Origin: Rugalucina vietnamica
Lineage: Eukaryota; Mollusca; Bivalvia; Lucinida; Lucinidae
Reading direction: 5' to 3'
Length of the DNA: 64,000 nt
Assembly: GCA_964017185.1 (NCBI GenBank)
Contig: OZ024876.1
Location: 32,153,778-32,217,777, forward strand
Positions 58,401 to 64,000 of the stretch are shown piece by piece. The translations under genes and the position numbers were made by a program. Each line of letters starts with the position of its first letter. Positions within the stretch are counted from its first letter, which is position 1. The notes under the pieces were generated by a model. It was not told the DNA's origin. It searched no databases and was given only the letters and a program-made list of their open reading frames with translations.

Positions 58401-61400
58401 TTACTGTGTCTTGCTGTATGGCAAAACCCAGTGGGTAGGAACCTCCGACAGCTCAACAGCCCAACAGCCTAACCACTAGGCCACTGGGCTCCCCCTATAA
58501 CCATTTTAGCCGCAACTCAAAAACCGGTCTTCAGAGTTTCTGACCAGGTGCGACACAAATCAGCCTGTACAGTCACTGAAGCAGACTAGATGCTTGAAAT
58601 TTTGGATTTAAGTATAGGAATTGTACTATCCGTGTAGCAAAAACACCTATAGTACAATTCTTCTTCTTAAATCCAAAATTTCAAGCTTCTAGCTTTCTTT
58701 TCAGACTGTACAGGCAGTTTGTGTTGGACCTGGACGGAAAACCCGAAGACCAATTTTCTCGTGTTGCGGCTCATATAGTGTAGGAAACGTTACGATACCT
58801 CTTCCAGCCATTTGAGATAGTCTTCCCCCAGCTCTTCCTCCTGAAACTGGAACGTCATGTGTTTGTTGTACTTCATCACTGCCGTCACACGCGCCAGGAA
58901 CGGCAAGAATTTTTTGTGACTGTACAGGCTGGTTTGTGTTGGACCTGGACGGAAACCTCGTGTCGCGGCCCATATAGTATAGGAAATGTTACAATACCTC
59001 TTCCAGCCATTTGAGATAGTCTTCTCCCAGCTCTTCTTCCTGGAACTGGAACGTCATGTGTTTGTTGTACTTCATCACCGCCGTCACACGTGCCAGGAAC
59101 GGCGAGAACTTCTCCACAGTCGACTGACCAGCCTCGTCAAATCCGGGAATCGGCAAGGGGTCTGTAACACTGTGCCAACCCTACAATATTGTAGCAGTGT
59201 TAAATTTACCCATAGTTTTTATGCGACAAAATAAATAGACATTTCCTCATCCAGTGTGTGTTTGAATTGTGATTTAACATCCCAGTCAACATTTGTTCAG
59301 TAATGTCAGGACAGACAAACTGCTTCTAGAGTATGCTCAATGACAAAATGTCCTCACAATATACTCACAATACATATTTGAGCTGCATCATGAGAAAACC
59401 AACAATGTGCAGGGATCTGGCGAATGCCAGATTCGGCGTCCCAGGACGAGAAAGCTTGGGCTCGGGTGCATAATTCTGCTAAGAGATGATTCCCCAGACA
59501 CAAGTATTTTTTTGCCTTGAGATGCCCAAAAAAGCCTATCTTTACATTGGCTTTGTTGTTTATTAGCCCCATATTGCCTTGTCTTTAAGTAGAGTAACAA
59601 CTTTATATTTCAGTCGCAACATGAGCCAGGCTTTACAAGCACAGAAGATGGCTTGAGGCTGGAAATTTTGGATTTAGAAAAAAGGGGGAATGTACTATCC
59701 CTGTAGCAAAATCAGTTACTGGGAAGCTGATCTGCACCTTTGTTTTCGCATATGCTAAATGTTGGTTTTCTCATGACGTGGCTCATTTCAGCTTTAATGT
59801 ATGTCTTCTTCAGTAAGCGAAATGAGCCGCTGCATGGGAAAACCAACAATCTGCAGAGGCGAAAACAAAAGCGCAGACCAGCTTCGCGGTAACCGCGAAG
59901 CCGATCAGCGCCTTTGTTTTCGCTTCACGGATAGTACATATCCATTTCTTCTTAAATCTGAAATTTCAAGCTTCTTACCTTCTTCTGTGATTGTACAGCC
60001 CAATTTGTGTCGGACCTGGTTGGAACCCAAATTGTTGGTTTTCTCATGCACAAGCTCAAATGTAAGTCCTCCCAACATTTCCAAAAATTTCATAGTTACT
60101 CCCATCAGGATAACATATCTGTGCAAAGTATACCCCTAAAACCCCACTTTTATAATTATAGTAAAGCTTGGGTATACAGGGGTACACCATTTTTCTTAAT
60201 TTTGATCAAAACATTGATTGTGGGTACTGGTTAGAACCTGGGGCGGTGGTAACATGTACCTATGATCTATGTTTTGAGTAAAAATATTCAAAATATCGAA
60301 TTTTTTCTAATGAATTTTTCAATTTTTACAGCGGAAAACCATTCTCTATATATTAAATGGGGTAGTTTTCGTAATGGTAAAACAACTGTTACCTCATCAT
60401 GCTCACAGAGGATATGGACGGCAAATCTCTGGAGCTTGAAGGCCGCCTTCACATCAGACAGTTTCTTACTCAGTTTGTGGCCATCTTGTGACATCAGTCT
60501 TGACAAAGGACGCTTTGTCTTCTCCGTCTTCTCAGATTCCTCCCCATCCTGTTTTTCTGCAAGAAAAAAAAGAGACTTGAGTTGCTTTGTACTGCATTTT
60601 TTTTTTTAAAAAATGTCCCGCAGTCAACAATTTTTCAGTGATGATGGGATGGAGCCACTGCTTCGTGGGTAATGAACAATACTTTTGGAGACTAAAAGTA
60701 TAGCTGCATTGTTTATTTGTGTGTACTTTAATATGCAGTCAAAACTGGTTCAGTCAAATCAAGATGGAGCCATGGCTTCTTGGGCATTAAGCAGTACTAC
60801 CCAAAGCCAGTGGGGTTCAATCTGTTTTATTTGAGCCATGACATGAGAAAACCAGTCTTTGGCCCATACTATCTCCCTATCTCCCTTTCAATGTTTTCTC
60901 TGCTACCAAAAGATCTTTTATATTTCATCTTTTATATTTTAATACCGGCAATATGCAAACCGGCTTAAACACCCACAGAAGAAAGCTAGAAACTTGAAAC
61001 TTTGGATATAGGTAGAGGAAGACTTGTACTATCCATGTAGCAAAAACAAAGGGGCTGATCAGCTGTGCAGTTACTGCACAGCTGATCTGCATCTTTGTTT
61101 TCGCATAGGCAAAATCCCGTTTTCTGATGACGTGGCTTATTTTATTGTGGCACTAAGTATACCTTTCATATAGCTTTTATCTATTGGCTTATTCCCTTAA
61201 CCAACTTGGGTGAAATTTGGCAAAGAGCATTATTCAAATCTTAACATAAACCATTTACAGATAAAAAAGTGATAACTATAAACATGCAATGATGATGATA
61301 TATGAGCCACCGCATGCGAAAACCAACAATTTGCATAGGCAAAAACAAAGCCACAGATCAGCTGTGCAGTAACTGCAAAGCTGATCAGCGCCTTTGTTTT

Positions 61401-61680
61401 CACTACTCGGATAGTACAATCCTTCTTCTTCTTTAATCCGAAATTTCAAGCTACTAGCCTGCTTCTGTGACTGTACAGCCCGGCTTGTGTCAGACCTGGT
61501 CAGAACCCAAATTGTTGGTTTTCTTGCGTCATGGCTCCTATCTGTTTTTCTACCTTGTTTAGGCGCCCTAGACTTAGCAAAGTCCACCACAAACAGTCTA
61601 GGGTAGACGGATACATCCTGATGTTCTGCATAGAAACTAAGCTGACGTAGCAACTTTCTCTGAGCCAACTCAAACAATTC
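43415..61680 (-). CDS. C-terminal part of a ROCO/LRR-type-like protein (identity uncertain), six exons
   Basis: Six minus-strand exons join in phase: 61680-61554, 60556-60393, 59180-58998, 47945-47845, 44699-44482, 43983-43415. They encode about 453 residues; the N-terminal part lies beyond 64000. Conserved-looking blocks in order are VYPRLFVVDFAKS, KLQRFAVHILCEHDEGWHSV, DPLPIPGFDEA, DFRKMVIEADLYRKMGNLMR and LPNGKTIWLCDKH. From memory, PRLF...LCEHxDGWH...WLCxxH is a C-terminal signature in invertebrate ROCO and related LRR proteins; I cannot confirm it here. The last exon is a disordered, charged Ser/Gln/Lys-rich tail ending PKKSRLCSLM, a CaaX-like end. Orientation is convergent with COG1. 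One intron carries a minisatellite and another insertion an LTR element. Confidence 0.8.
43984..44481. other. Intron of minus-strand gene
   Basis: No recognised repeat; a C-rich CCCCCCACCCCCCCACCC stretch at 44353-44370. Confidence 0.6.
44482..44699 (-). CDS. Minus-strand gene, internal exon with WLCDKH motif
   Basis: Encodes RCRLPNGKTIWLCDKHRSSM, RVTVLGTEAAVSDKQPETDT and KVYTDKFKSTRKSLRRQDS. Acceptor CTATATACCAG, donor GTAAGT. The Cys/His pair in WLCDKH may bind metal or be structural. Phase 2/1. Confidence 0.88.
45029..45266 (+). repeat. MITE-A copy 27
   Basis: Full length with a perfect CTTCGCAGTAACTGCGAAG hairpin. Confidence 0.8.
45477..46136. mobile_element. TIR element flanked by TTAA (piggyBac-like MITE)
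   Basis: Inverted ends GGTCAGGGTGAAGTAAAA and TTTTACTTCACCCTGACC lie between TTAA at 45473-45476 and 46137-46140. A TTAA target duplication suggests piggyBac; a TA-duplicating family cannot be excluded because the ends extend into TTAA. The 660-bp interior has no transposase. Confidence 0.75.
46205..46497 (-). repeat. MITE-P copy 6, inverted, with a poly(A) run
   Basis: AACCCCACTTTTATA at the left and TTGCATGGGCAAGC at the right. The core AACCGCCTCAGCGAGGCAGTT is followed by an A-run of about 30 at 46374-46402. Confidence 0.75.
46498..46640 (-). repeat. SINE-like repeat, minus orientation
   Basis: Read on the minus strand, an A-box-like TGGTGGCCTAATTG and a B-box-like GGTTTGGTACC precede a tail ending TTGACATGACTG. 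Confidence 0.5.
46663..47885 (-). repeat. Donor-anchored minisatellite in minus-strand gene (59 bp)
   Basis: About 20 units. Read on the minus strand, each holds the last ~38 bases of the preceding exon (GAGGCAGACCTCTACAGGAA...AATCTTATGAG), the donor GTAATTATAC, and a short intron stretch CCATGGTTATA. The first unit is continuous with the exon at 47945-47845. Period and sequence are very regular, with small variants (AACGAAGG, AACTATGG). Confidence 0.95.
47845..47945 (-). CDS. Minus-strand gene, internal exon
   Basis: Encodes CPEATVSDYQSVYHDFRKMV and IEADLYRKMGNLMR. Acceptor TCATTTCAG, donor GTAATT, phase 0/2. Its 3' third is the minisatellite template, so an alternative donor within the array would add repeat-encoded residues or shift the frame. 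Confidence 0.86.
47952..48130 (+). repeat. MITE-A copy 28
   Basis: GAGCCACGTCATGAGAAAACC to ATGTTGGTTTTCTCAGGAC. It sits directly upstream of the acceptor of the exon at 47945, so its end forms part of that splice-site region. Confidence 0.72.
48865..51033 (-). repeat. LTR (3' LTR in element orientation)
   Basis: 2169 bp, bounded by TGTCACG/CGTGACA. The sequence I compared (all short ORFs and both ends) is the same as in the other LTR, and the lengths are equal. AT-rich; it carries repeated AACGT/ACGTCA motifs. Confidence 0.93.
51034..51050 (-). other. Polypurine tract
   Basis: The plus strand reads TACCTTCCCCCTTTTGA, so the element strand reads TCAAAAGGGGGAAGGTA, immediately before the 3' LTR. 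This is the usual plus-strand primer site of LTR elements. Confidence 0.8.
51385..54972 (-). CDS. Gag-protease-integrase polyprotein with membrane-like C-terminal extension
   Basis: 1195 residues in one frame. Residues ~30-205 are a long Glu/Arg/Lys-rich coiled coil. ~215-400 is a Gypsy-type capsid region (KYRKCRPETGETFQQFSARL). C432-C444 is a CX2CX3HX4C zinc knuckle, preceded by an Arg/Ser-rich stretch. D552-T553-G554 is the aspartic protease motif. H737...C779 is the integrase HHCC zinc-binding part. D807 and D867 are the first two acidic residues of the integrase core. The third (E, normally ~36 residues on) is missing, because the frame enters a YTNP-type tandem repeat (~895-925). The last ~240 residues have two or three hydrophobic stretches and two N-glycosylation sequons (NET, NES), not gag-pol-like. 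No RT or RNase H. Confidence 0.88.
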   Translation of the reverse strand: MDVVKELTKVGKDLGLEGEALNAFVSEQQVILRDERQAARDAERERREAERISREAKEKAEREIREMELRAERERHERELKAKADEQEKQREIKQLKKQEIELKRNELLAQEAEKVRQKELKERELEVQYRHANEEMELKADEERKIRIADRAKYEAEIALERERLVAEREKLEREYEMQIELQDRRHFAEMERITAQRAERPIPAPRDTIKARTPKIPAFNEGKDEMDAYLLRFERYASAQGWKRETWATDLSALLQGKALDVYALMPQEDAMDYDKLKCALLQRYQLTEEGFKRKYRKCRPETGETFQQFSARLKSYFTRWIDMSGIPKTFEGLQDLMLRDQFTFICNRELELFLREREPTSLEQASKLADSYKEARYVDIVNLTFKNDRGRSRSNSASRSRSPVKRDQIPNNQNSYGRGRGKYYPGLKCYNCGGTHYRRECPELKPGIMKVGAVGHRGRSPTKKVTFQSKDSEVQTTYEDGHEDTTTDVKKCGACLTYTNTVSYSKAAMESKDNLHEKHQVSVSSVSSLSELSTVQGMVEEKSVEVLRDTGCSGVIVSKHVVPEGAYTGRNQTMVMVDYSTRVVPEVKVNIDTPYYKGEVLALCVEKPLVDLIIGNIPGARERNKPDIDWVPTLAVQTRAQKKQEGTHVSMKTPEIVIQEVTPDQIRKAQNEDQSLKVMKARCEAKECLKNASYFIKNNLMYRKFSSPNIERGRLFTQLIVPQQFRKTVMKLAHESIMAGHLAVKRTIQKVLSEFYWPGISSDIKRFCQSCDICQRTVPKGKIIRAPLGKMPRIDVPFKRVATDLIGPLKPVTYSKNRFMLTVVDYATRYPEAVPLASIDTEAVADALVSIFNQVGVTDEISSDLGSQFTSSIMKEVSTRMFFRRSMTGPHSTPHSTPYTNPYTNLYTNSYTNPYINPYIALYTVPCTATYSTVHDVFVEHFRWTINSMLIRIYTEKSADCGKLPFIIYRNMESQNGRDGDCVATLPVGASACLLPERSTEEKPAKDVTQCYAQSMVGIFSSDVNETDTGSCSLETRYHPGLRFNESLAGRQYLTFTGWVHIRISIMLFLTSQCPGDILAFMVWFLSICNNVITFVAVVTVALRVDSIVTDWHISFIWVSVVSVMTNWWLWPHRRKPNNKVNTTCSNAECSSDVEWKYVRWKARKAEQTICRVFSGLRLTPIAFAVSSGIRV
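52190..52302 (-). repeat. 15-bp tandem repeat inside the retrotransposon ORF
   Basis: Plus-strand GTACGGGTTGGTGTACGAGT type repeats (about seven units), coding for YTNP/YTNL/YTNS. They mark the junction where integrase homology stops. Confidence 0.85.
55653..55670 (-). other. Primer binding site, tRNA-Leu-like
   Basis: The element strand reads TGGTGTCAGAAGTGGGAT, two bases inside the 5' LTR. It is complementary to a tRNA 3' end ...ATCCCACTTCTGACACCA, which resembles tRNA-Leu. Confidence 0.82.
55673..57841 (-). repeat. LTR (5' LTR in element orientation)
   Basis: 2169 bp, equal in length to the other LTR. It would contain the promoter of the element; I do not place a TATA box with confidence. 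Confidence 0.93.
58055..58289 (+). repeat. MITE-A copy 29
   Basis: Full length with a perfect CTTCACGGTAACCGCGAAG hairpin; GAGCCGCCACATGGGAAAACC to TTTTCCCACGAGGGGGCTC. Confidence 0.8.
58315..58495 (-). repeat. tRNA-derived SINE, minus orientation
   Basis: On the minus strand, GAGCCCAGTGGCCTAGTGGT supplies an A-box. The tail region AAAATTGTTGATGGGGATAT TAAATGACAAAC lies at the low-coordinate end. Confidence 0.65.
58507..58770 (+). repeat. MITE-A copy 30
   Basis: The left end is worn (GCCGCAACTCAAAAACCGGTC); the right end CCAATTTTCTCGTGTTGCGG is intact. It joins the duplicated exon segment at 58771. Confidence 0.68.
58771..58977 (-). pseudogene. Partial duplicate of the 58998-59180 exon with its donor
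   Basis: 58795-58910 repeats the 3' ~108 coding bases of the next exon (FLARVTAVMKYNKHMTFQFQ, EEELGEDYLKWLEE) and its donor GTATCGTAACG. About 15 substitutions separate the two. The fragment continues into a MITE-A remnant (58910-58977). Copy and original form a two-unit tandem repeat of about 200 bp. Confidence 0.85.
58998..59180 (-). CDS. Minus-strand gene, internal exon with GWHSVTDPLPIPGFDEA
   Basis: Sixty-one codons: GWHSVTDPLPIPGFDEAGQS, TVEKFSPFLARVTAVMKYNK and HMTFQFQEEELGEDYLKWLE E. Acceptor ATATTGTAG, donor GTATTG, phase 0/0. It continues LCEHDE of the previous exon into LCEHDEGWH, the best conserved block. Confidence 0.9.
59379..59785 (+). repeat. MITE-A copy 31, with ~200-bp insertion
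   Basis: The left end GAGCTGCATCATGAGAAAACC is at 59381, the rest resumes near 59625 (GCTTTACAAGCACAGAAGAT) and ends TTGGTTTTCTCATGACGTGG. The insert reads GATCTGGCGAATGCCAGATTC (hairpin) and onward. Confidence 0.68.
59820..60057 (+). repeat. MITE-A copy 32
   Basis: Full length with a strong CTTCGCGGTAACCGCGAAG hairpin. Confidence 0.8.
60128..60378 (-). repeat. MITE-P copy 7, inverted
   Basis: AAACCCCACTTTTATAATTA at the left, GATTGTGGGTACTGG...GTACCTATGATCTATG palindrome. It ends next to the donor of the exon at 60393. Confidence 0.7.
60393..60556 (-). CDS. Minus-strand gene, internal exon ending LCEHDE
   Basis: Encodes EKQDGEESEKTEKTKRPLSR, LMSQDGHKLSKKLSDVKAAF and KLQRFAVHILCEHDE. Acceptor TTTTTCTTGCAG, donor GTAACA, phase 1/0. 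The first half is a charged linker; the second resembles the xLHxLCEHxxG segment. Confidence 0.9.
60833..61142 (+). repeat. MITE-A copy 33, with small insertion
   Basis: GAGCCATGACATGAGAAAACC to CCGTTTTCTGATGACGTGGC. About 70 bp of T-rich sequence lies in the left arm. Confidence 0.7.
61300..61541 (+). repeat. MITE-A copy 34
   Basis: Full length. Its right end lies only 10-12 bp from the donor of the exon ending at 61554, so the intron of the minus-strand gene starts almost directly with the MITE. Confidence 0.78.
61554..61680 (-). CDS. Minus-strand gene, first exon in window
   Basis: Encodes ELFELAQRKLLRQLSFYAEH and QDVSVYPRLFVVDFAKSRAP KQ. Acceptor CATACTGTTGCAG, donor GTAGAA, phase 0/1. 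Upstream exons are not in the window. Confidence 0.86.
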
Positions 61681-61964
61681 CTGCAACAGTATGTCAAGAA
61701 CTTATCAATTGGTATTTCAAGAGGCGGCGTCTGGGTTTTATGTCCCACTTAACAGCTAAGGTCATATGGAGACAGGGCCTCTATTTAAAGTTTCATCCAA
61801 GATTGAAAATGCCCGTGGCTTGAACCCTTGGCCCATGGTTTACATATCTTACACCACATACATTTCTACATTAAGAAGTGTAGCCTAAAAGCACTGTCAT
61901 ACCATGTCATACAATTTTCTCAGCAACCCACCAAGCCAGGGGGATTGTTAAGTTTGATAATATT
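61681..61964. other. Intron of minus-strand gene, first part
   Basis: A SINE-like tail remnant (CACTTAACAGCTAAGGTCAT) near 61746; no exon seen. Confidence 0.5.
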
Positions 61965-63762
61965 TCCGAAAGCATATCCATGCAATGAGCTGCAACTTTT
62001 TCTGGTTGTAAAAATGAAACATTTCTGTTGATTTTTTTTTTAAATATTTTCTGTACTTTTGTTTAAAACATTGATTGTGGGTACATGTTAGAACTGCCTC
62101 ACCAAGGCAGTTTAACAAGTACCCACAATGTATGTTTTAGAGCAAAAATAAGAACCAGAGGACCAATGGTCCTGTAAACGATCACCTGAAACCCGAGATA
62201 TATACCAATAAACTTGTTTGACTAGAATAGTAATATCCATGTATATAACCCCAGGGCTTGGTCAGAGCAACCCCTGGAGTCAATTTCTTTTTGAAAACAT
62301 AAAACTGCAGTCCATCTGCCAATTAACTGCAAGTTTTGCCCTTCAAATGACATTTTAACAATTTTCCCCATTCAAATGCATGGGTGACCTAAGTTGACCT
62401 TGCCGTAAAATAGGTCAAGGTCATCCCAGGGTCACGATTTATATAAACTTTGTAGAGCTCCATTGCCTGATGCTTCATGCCAAGTTTCAAAATCATAGGC
62501 CTTCTGGTTCTGGAGGAAAAGATTTTTAAAGGTTTTTGCTATTTATAGCCATGGCAGCCATCTTGGTCATGTGACCATAGCCATTTATATACACTTTCAT
62601 TCCCCCTTCCTAACAATGCTCCTCATAAAGTTTGGCTTTGATTGGCCAAGCAGTTTCAGAGAAAAAGATCTTTGAATATCACTGTAATATACATGTATAT
62701 TGCCCCGGGGTGGGGGCTGACATACCCCTGGGGTCCAAATTTTTTCAGAATCATCAATCGTAAGTCCATTTGCCCATTTCCTGCAAGCTTTTCCCTACAA
62801 ATGACGTTTTAACACTTTTCCTCATTCAAATGCATGAGCAACCTATGTTGACCTTGCCGTAAAATAGGTCAAGGTCATCCCAGGGTCATGATTTATATAA
62901 TTTTTGTAGAGCTCTAGTCATGCTTCACACCAAGTTTCAAATCATTGGCCTTCTGGTTCTGGAGAAGAAAATTTTTAAAGGTTTTTTCTATTTATAGCCA
63001 TGGCGGCCATCTTGGTCAAGTGACCTTGACCATTTGTATAAACTTTCTTTCCCCCTTCCCAAAGATGCTCCATATGAAGTTTGGCTTTGATTGGCCATGC
63101 GGTTTCATGGGAGAAGATGTTTCATTATTATGGAAATATACATGTATATAGCCCCGGGGCAGGGGCAGACAACCCCCCAGGGGCTAAAATTTTCCATTAA
63201 CATTAATCTTCTGTCCATTTGCCTATTCCCAGTAAGTTTTACCCATTATATAGCAATTAACCATTTTTTCCCATTCAAATGCATTGGCGACCTAAGTTGA
63301 CCTTGCCGTAAAATAGGTCAAGGTCATCCTAGGGTCATGATTTATATAAACTATGATGGGCCCATGTCCCTGATGCTACATACCAAGTTTCGTGGAAATC
63401 GGCCCACTGGTTCTGGAGAAGAAGATTTTTAAAGGTTTTTGCTATTTATAGCCATGGCGGCCATCTTGGTCATGTGACCTGGACCATTTATATAAACTTT
63501 CGTTCCCCCTTCCTAAGAATGCTCCACATGAAGTTTGGCTTTGATTGGCCAAGCGGTTTCAGAGGAGAAGATCTTTGAAATTGTGGACGACGGACGACGG
63601 ACGACAGACGACGGACGACGACGGACGGACGACGGAGCATGGGTATACTATAAGCTCACCTGTGAGCCTTCGGCTCAGGTGAGCTAAAAATAGGTATGCC
63701 CTTGTATATGAAAATGGGGTTTAAGGAAGTATACATTTCTTGGGCATGATATTCTGATGAAC
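61965..63762 (+). repeat. MITE-P copy 8, interrupted by composite element H4
   Basis: The left part with palindrome (GATTGTGGGTACATG...GTACCCACAATGTATG) runs to 62153. The right part AAAATAGGTATGCCC...CATGATATTCTGATG resumes at 63687. Joining the two restores the usual AATAAGAAAAATAGG of the family. Confidence 0.78.
62154..63686 (-). mobile_element. CACCTGAG-type composite repeat element, copy H4, inverted
   Basis: ACCAGAGGACCAATGGTCCTG at the left, three ~450-bp units, (GACGACGGAC)n runs at 63583-63640 and the terminal hairpin AGCTCACCTGTGAGCC...GGCTCAGGTGAGCT at the right. Confidence 0.78.
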
Positions 63763-63880
63763 TTGTGATGGCTGCTGGTCTATTGATTTGTATAAAAACA
63801 GGGGCCAGTTGTTCAAAATTAATGATGTCGCTAGTAAACGATTTAACATTTCATATGGCAATATTACAAATACATGTACA

Positions 63881-63967
63881 CTGTTATTTTTTGTTGAAAA
63901 ATGTGAGAATCCTTTGCGCAAAGTAATTGCAAAGGATTCTCACTTTTTTTTCAACAAAAAATAACAA
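63881..63967. repeat. Foldback hairpin
   Basis: Arms GTTATTTTTTGTTGAAAAA-TGTGAGAATCCTTTGC and GCAAAGGATTCTCA-CTTTTTTTTCAACAAAAAATAAC pair almost perfectly over about 35 bp around a short loop. Probably a small MITE or the end of one. Confidence 0.78.
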
Positions 63968-64000
63968 TGGATTGGCTTTTGAAGTTGATATATAGTTAAC

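Noticed and set aside
58047..60139. ORFs reading ENKGADQLRSN...LCFRYTDSTI
   Set aside because: The same frame appears in most MITE-A copies because of the palindromic sequence; no protein family, and broken differently in each copy.

Overview
The window looks like nuclear DNA of a mollusc, most likely a bivalve. It is AT-rich and intron-rich, with short conserved exons lying in a dense bed of foldback MITEs, tRNA-derived SINEs, minisatellites, a CR1-like LINE and a Gypsy-type LTR element. Several repeat families, notably the composite element that starts with a CTCACCTGAG hairpin followed by CGTCCGTCGTC runs, match what I remember from bivalve genomes. I cannot name the species from sequence alone.

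Two protein-coding genes converge tail to tail. On the plus strand, 23 exons from 1638 to 31567 encode COG1, subunit 1 of the conserved oligomeric Golgi tethering complex. All splice sites and phases join cleanly into about 936 codons, and only the N-terminal ~40-45 residues lie off the left edge. On the minus strand, six exons from 61680 down to 43415 encode the last ~453 residues of a second protein. Its conserved LCEHDEGWH and WLCDKH blocks resemble C-terminal regions I associate with invertebrate ROCO/LRR-type proteins, and it ends in a CaaX-like CSLM. The rest of this gene lies beyond 64000.

Layout: 1-1246, 3' end of a CR1-like LINE. 1638-31567, COG1 with minisatellites in introns 1, 8, 12, 17, 18 and 22. 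31568-43414, intergenic, with a hAT-type MITE, a 49-bp minisatellite, a 108-bp minisatellite and many MITEs. 43415-61680, the minus-strand gene; one of its introns holds a complete 8977-bp LTR retrotransposon (48865-57841). That element has equal-length LTRs, an ATTAC target duplication, a tRNA-Leu-like primer site, and a gag-protease-integrase ORF without reverse transcriptase. 61681-64000, further repeats.

The most unusual signal is the placement of the tandem repeats. Six COG1 introns and one intron of the opposite-strand gene begin with a minisatellite. In six of these seven arrays the repeat unit contains the last bases of the preceding exon together with its GT splice donor. In intron 8 the array starts at the donor and only resembles it. 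Early two-copy versions of the same arrangement occur at 58770-59110 and perhaps at 16058-16145. I see no comparable array built on a splice acceptor. This looks like a recurrent process of tandem amplification at exon 3' end/5' splice-site junctions that leaves the first donor in place.
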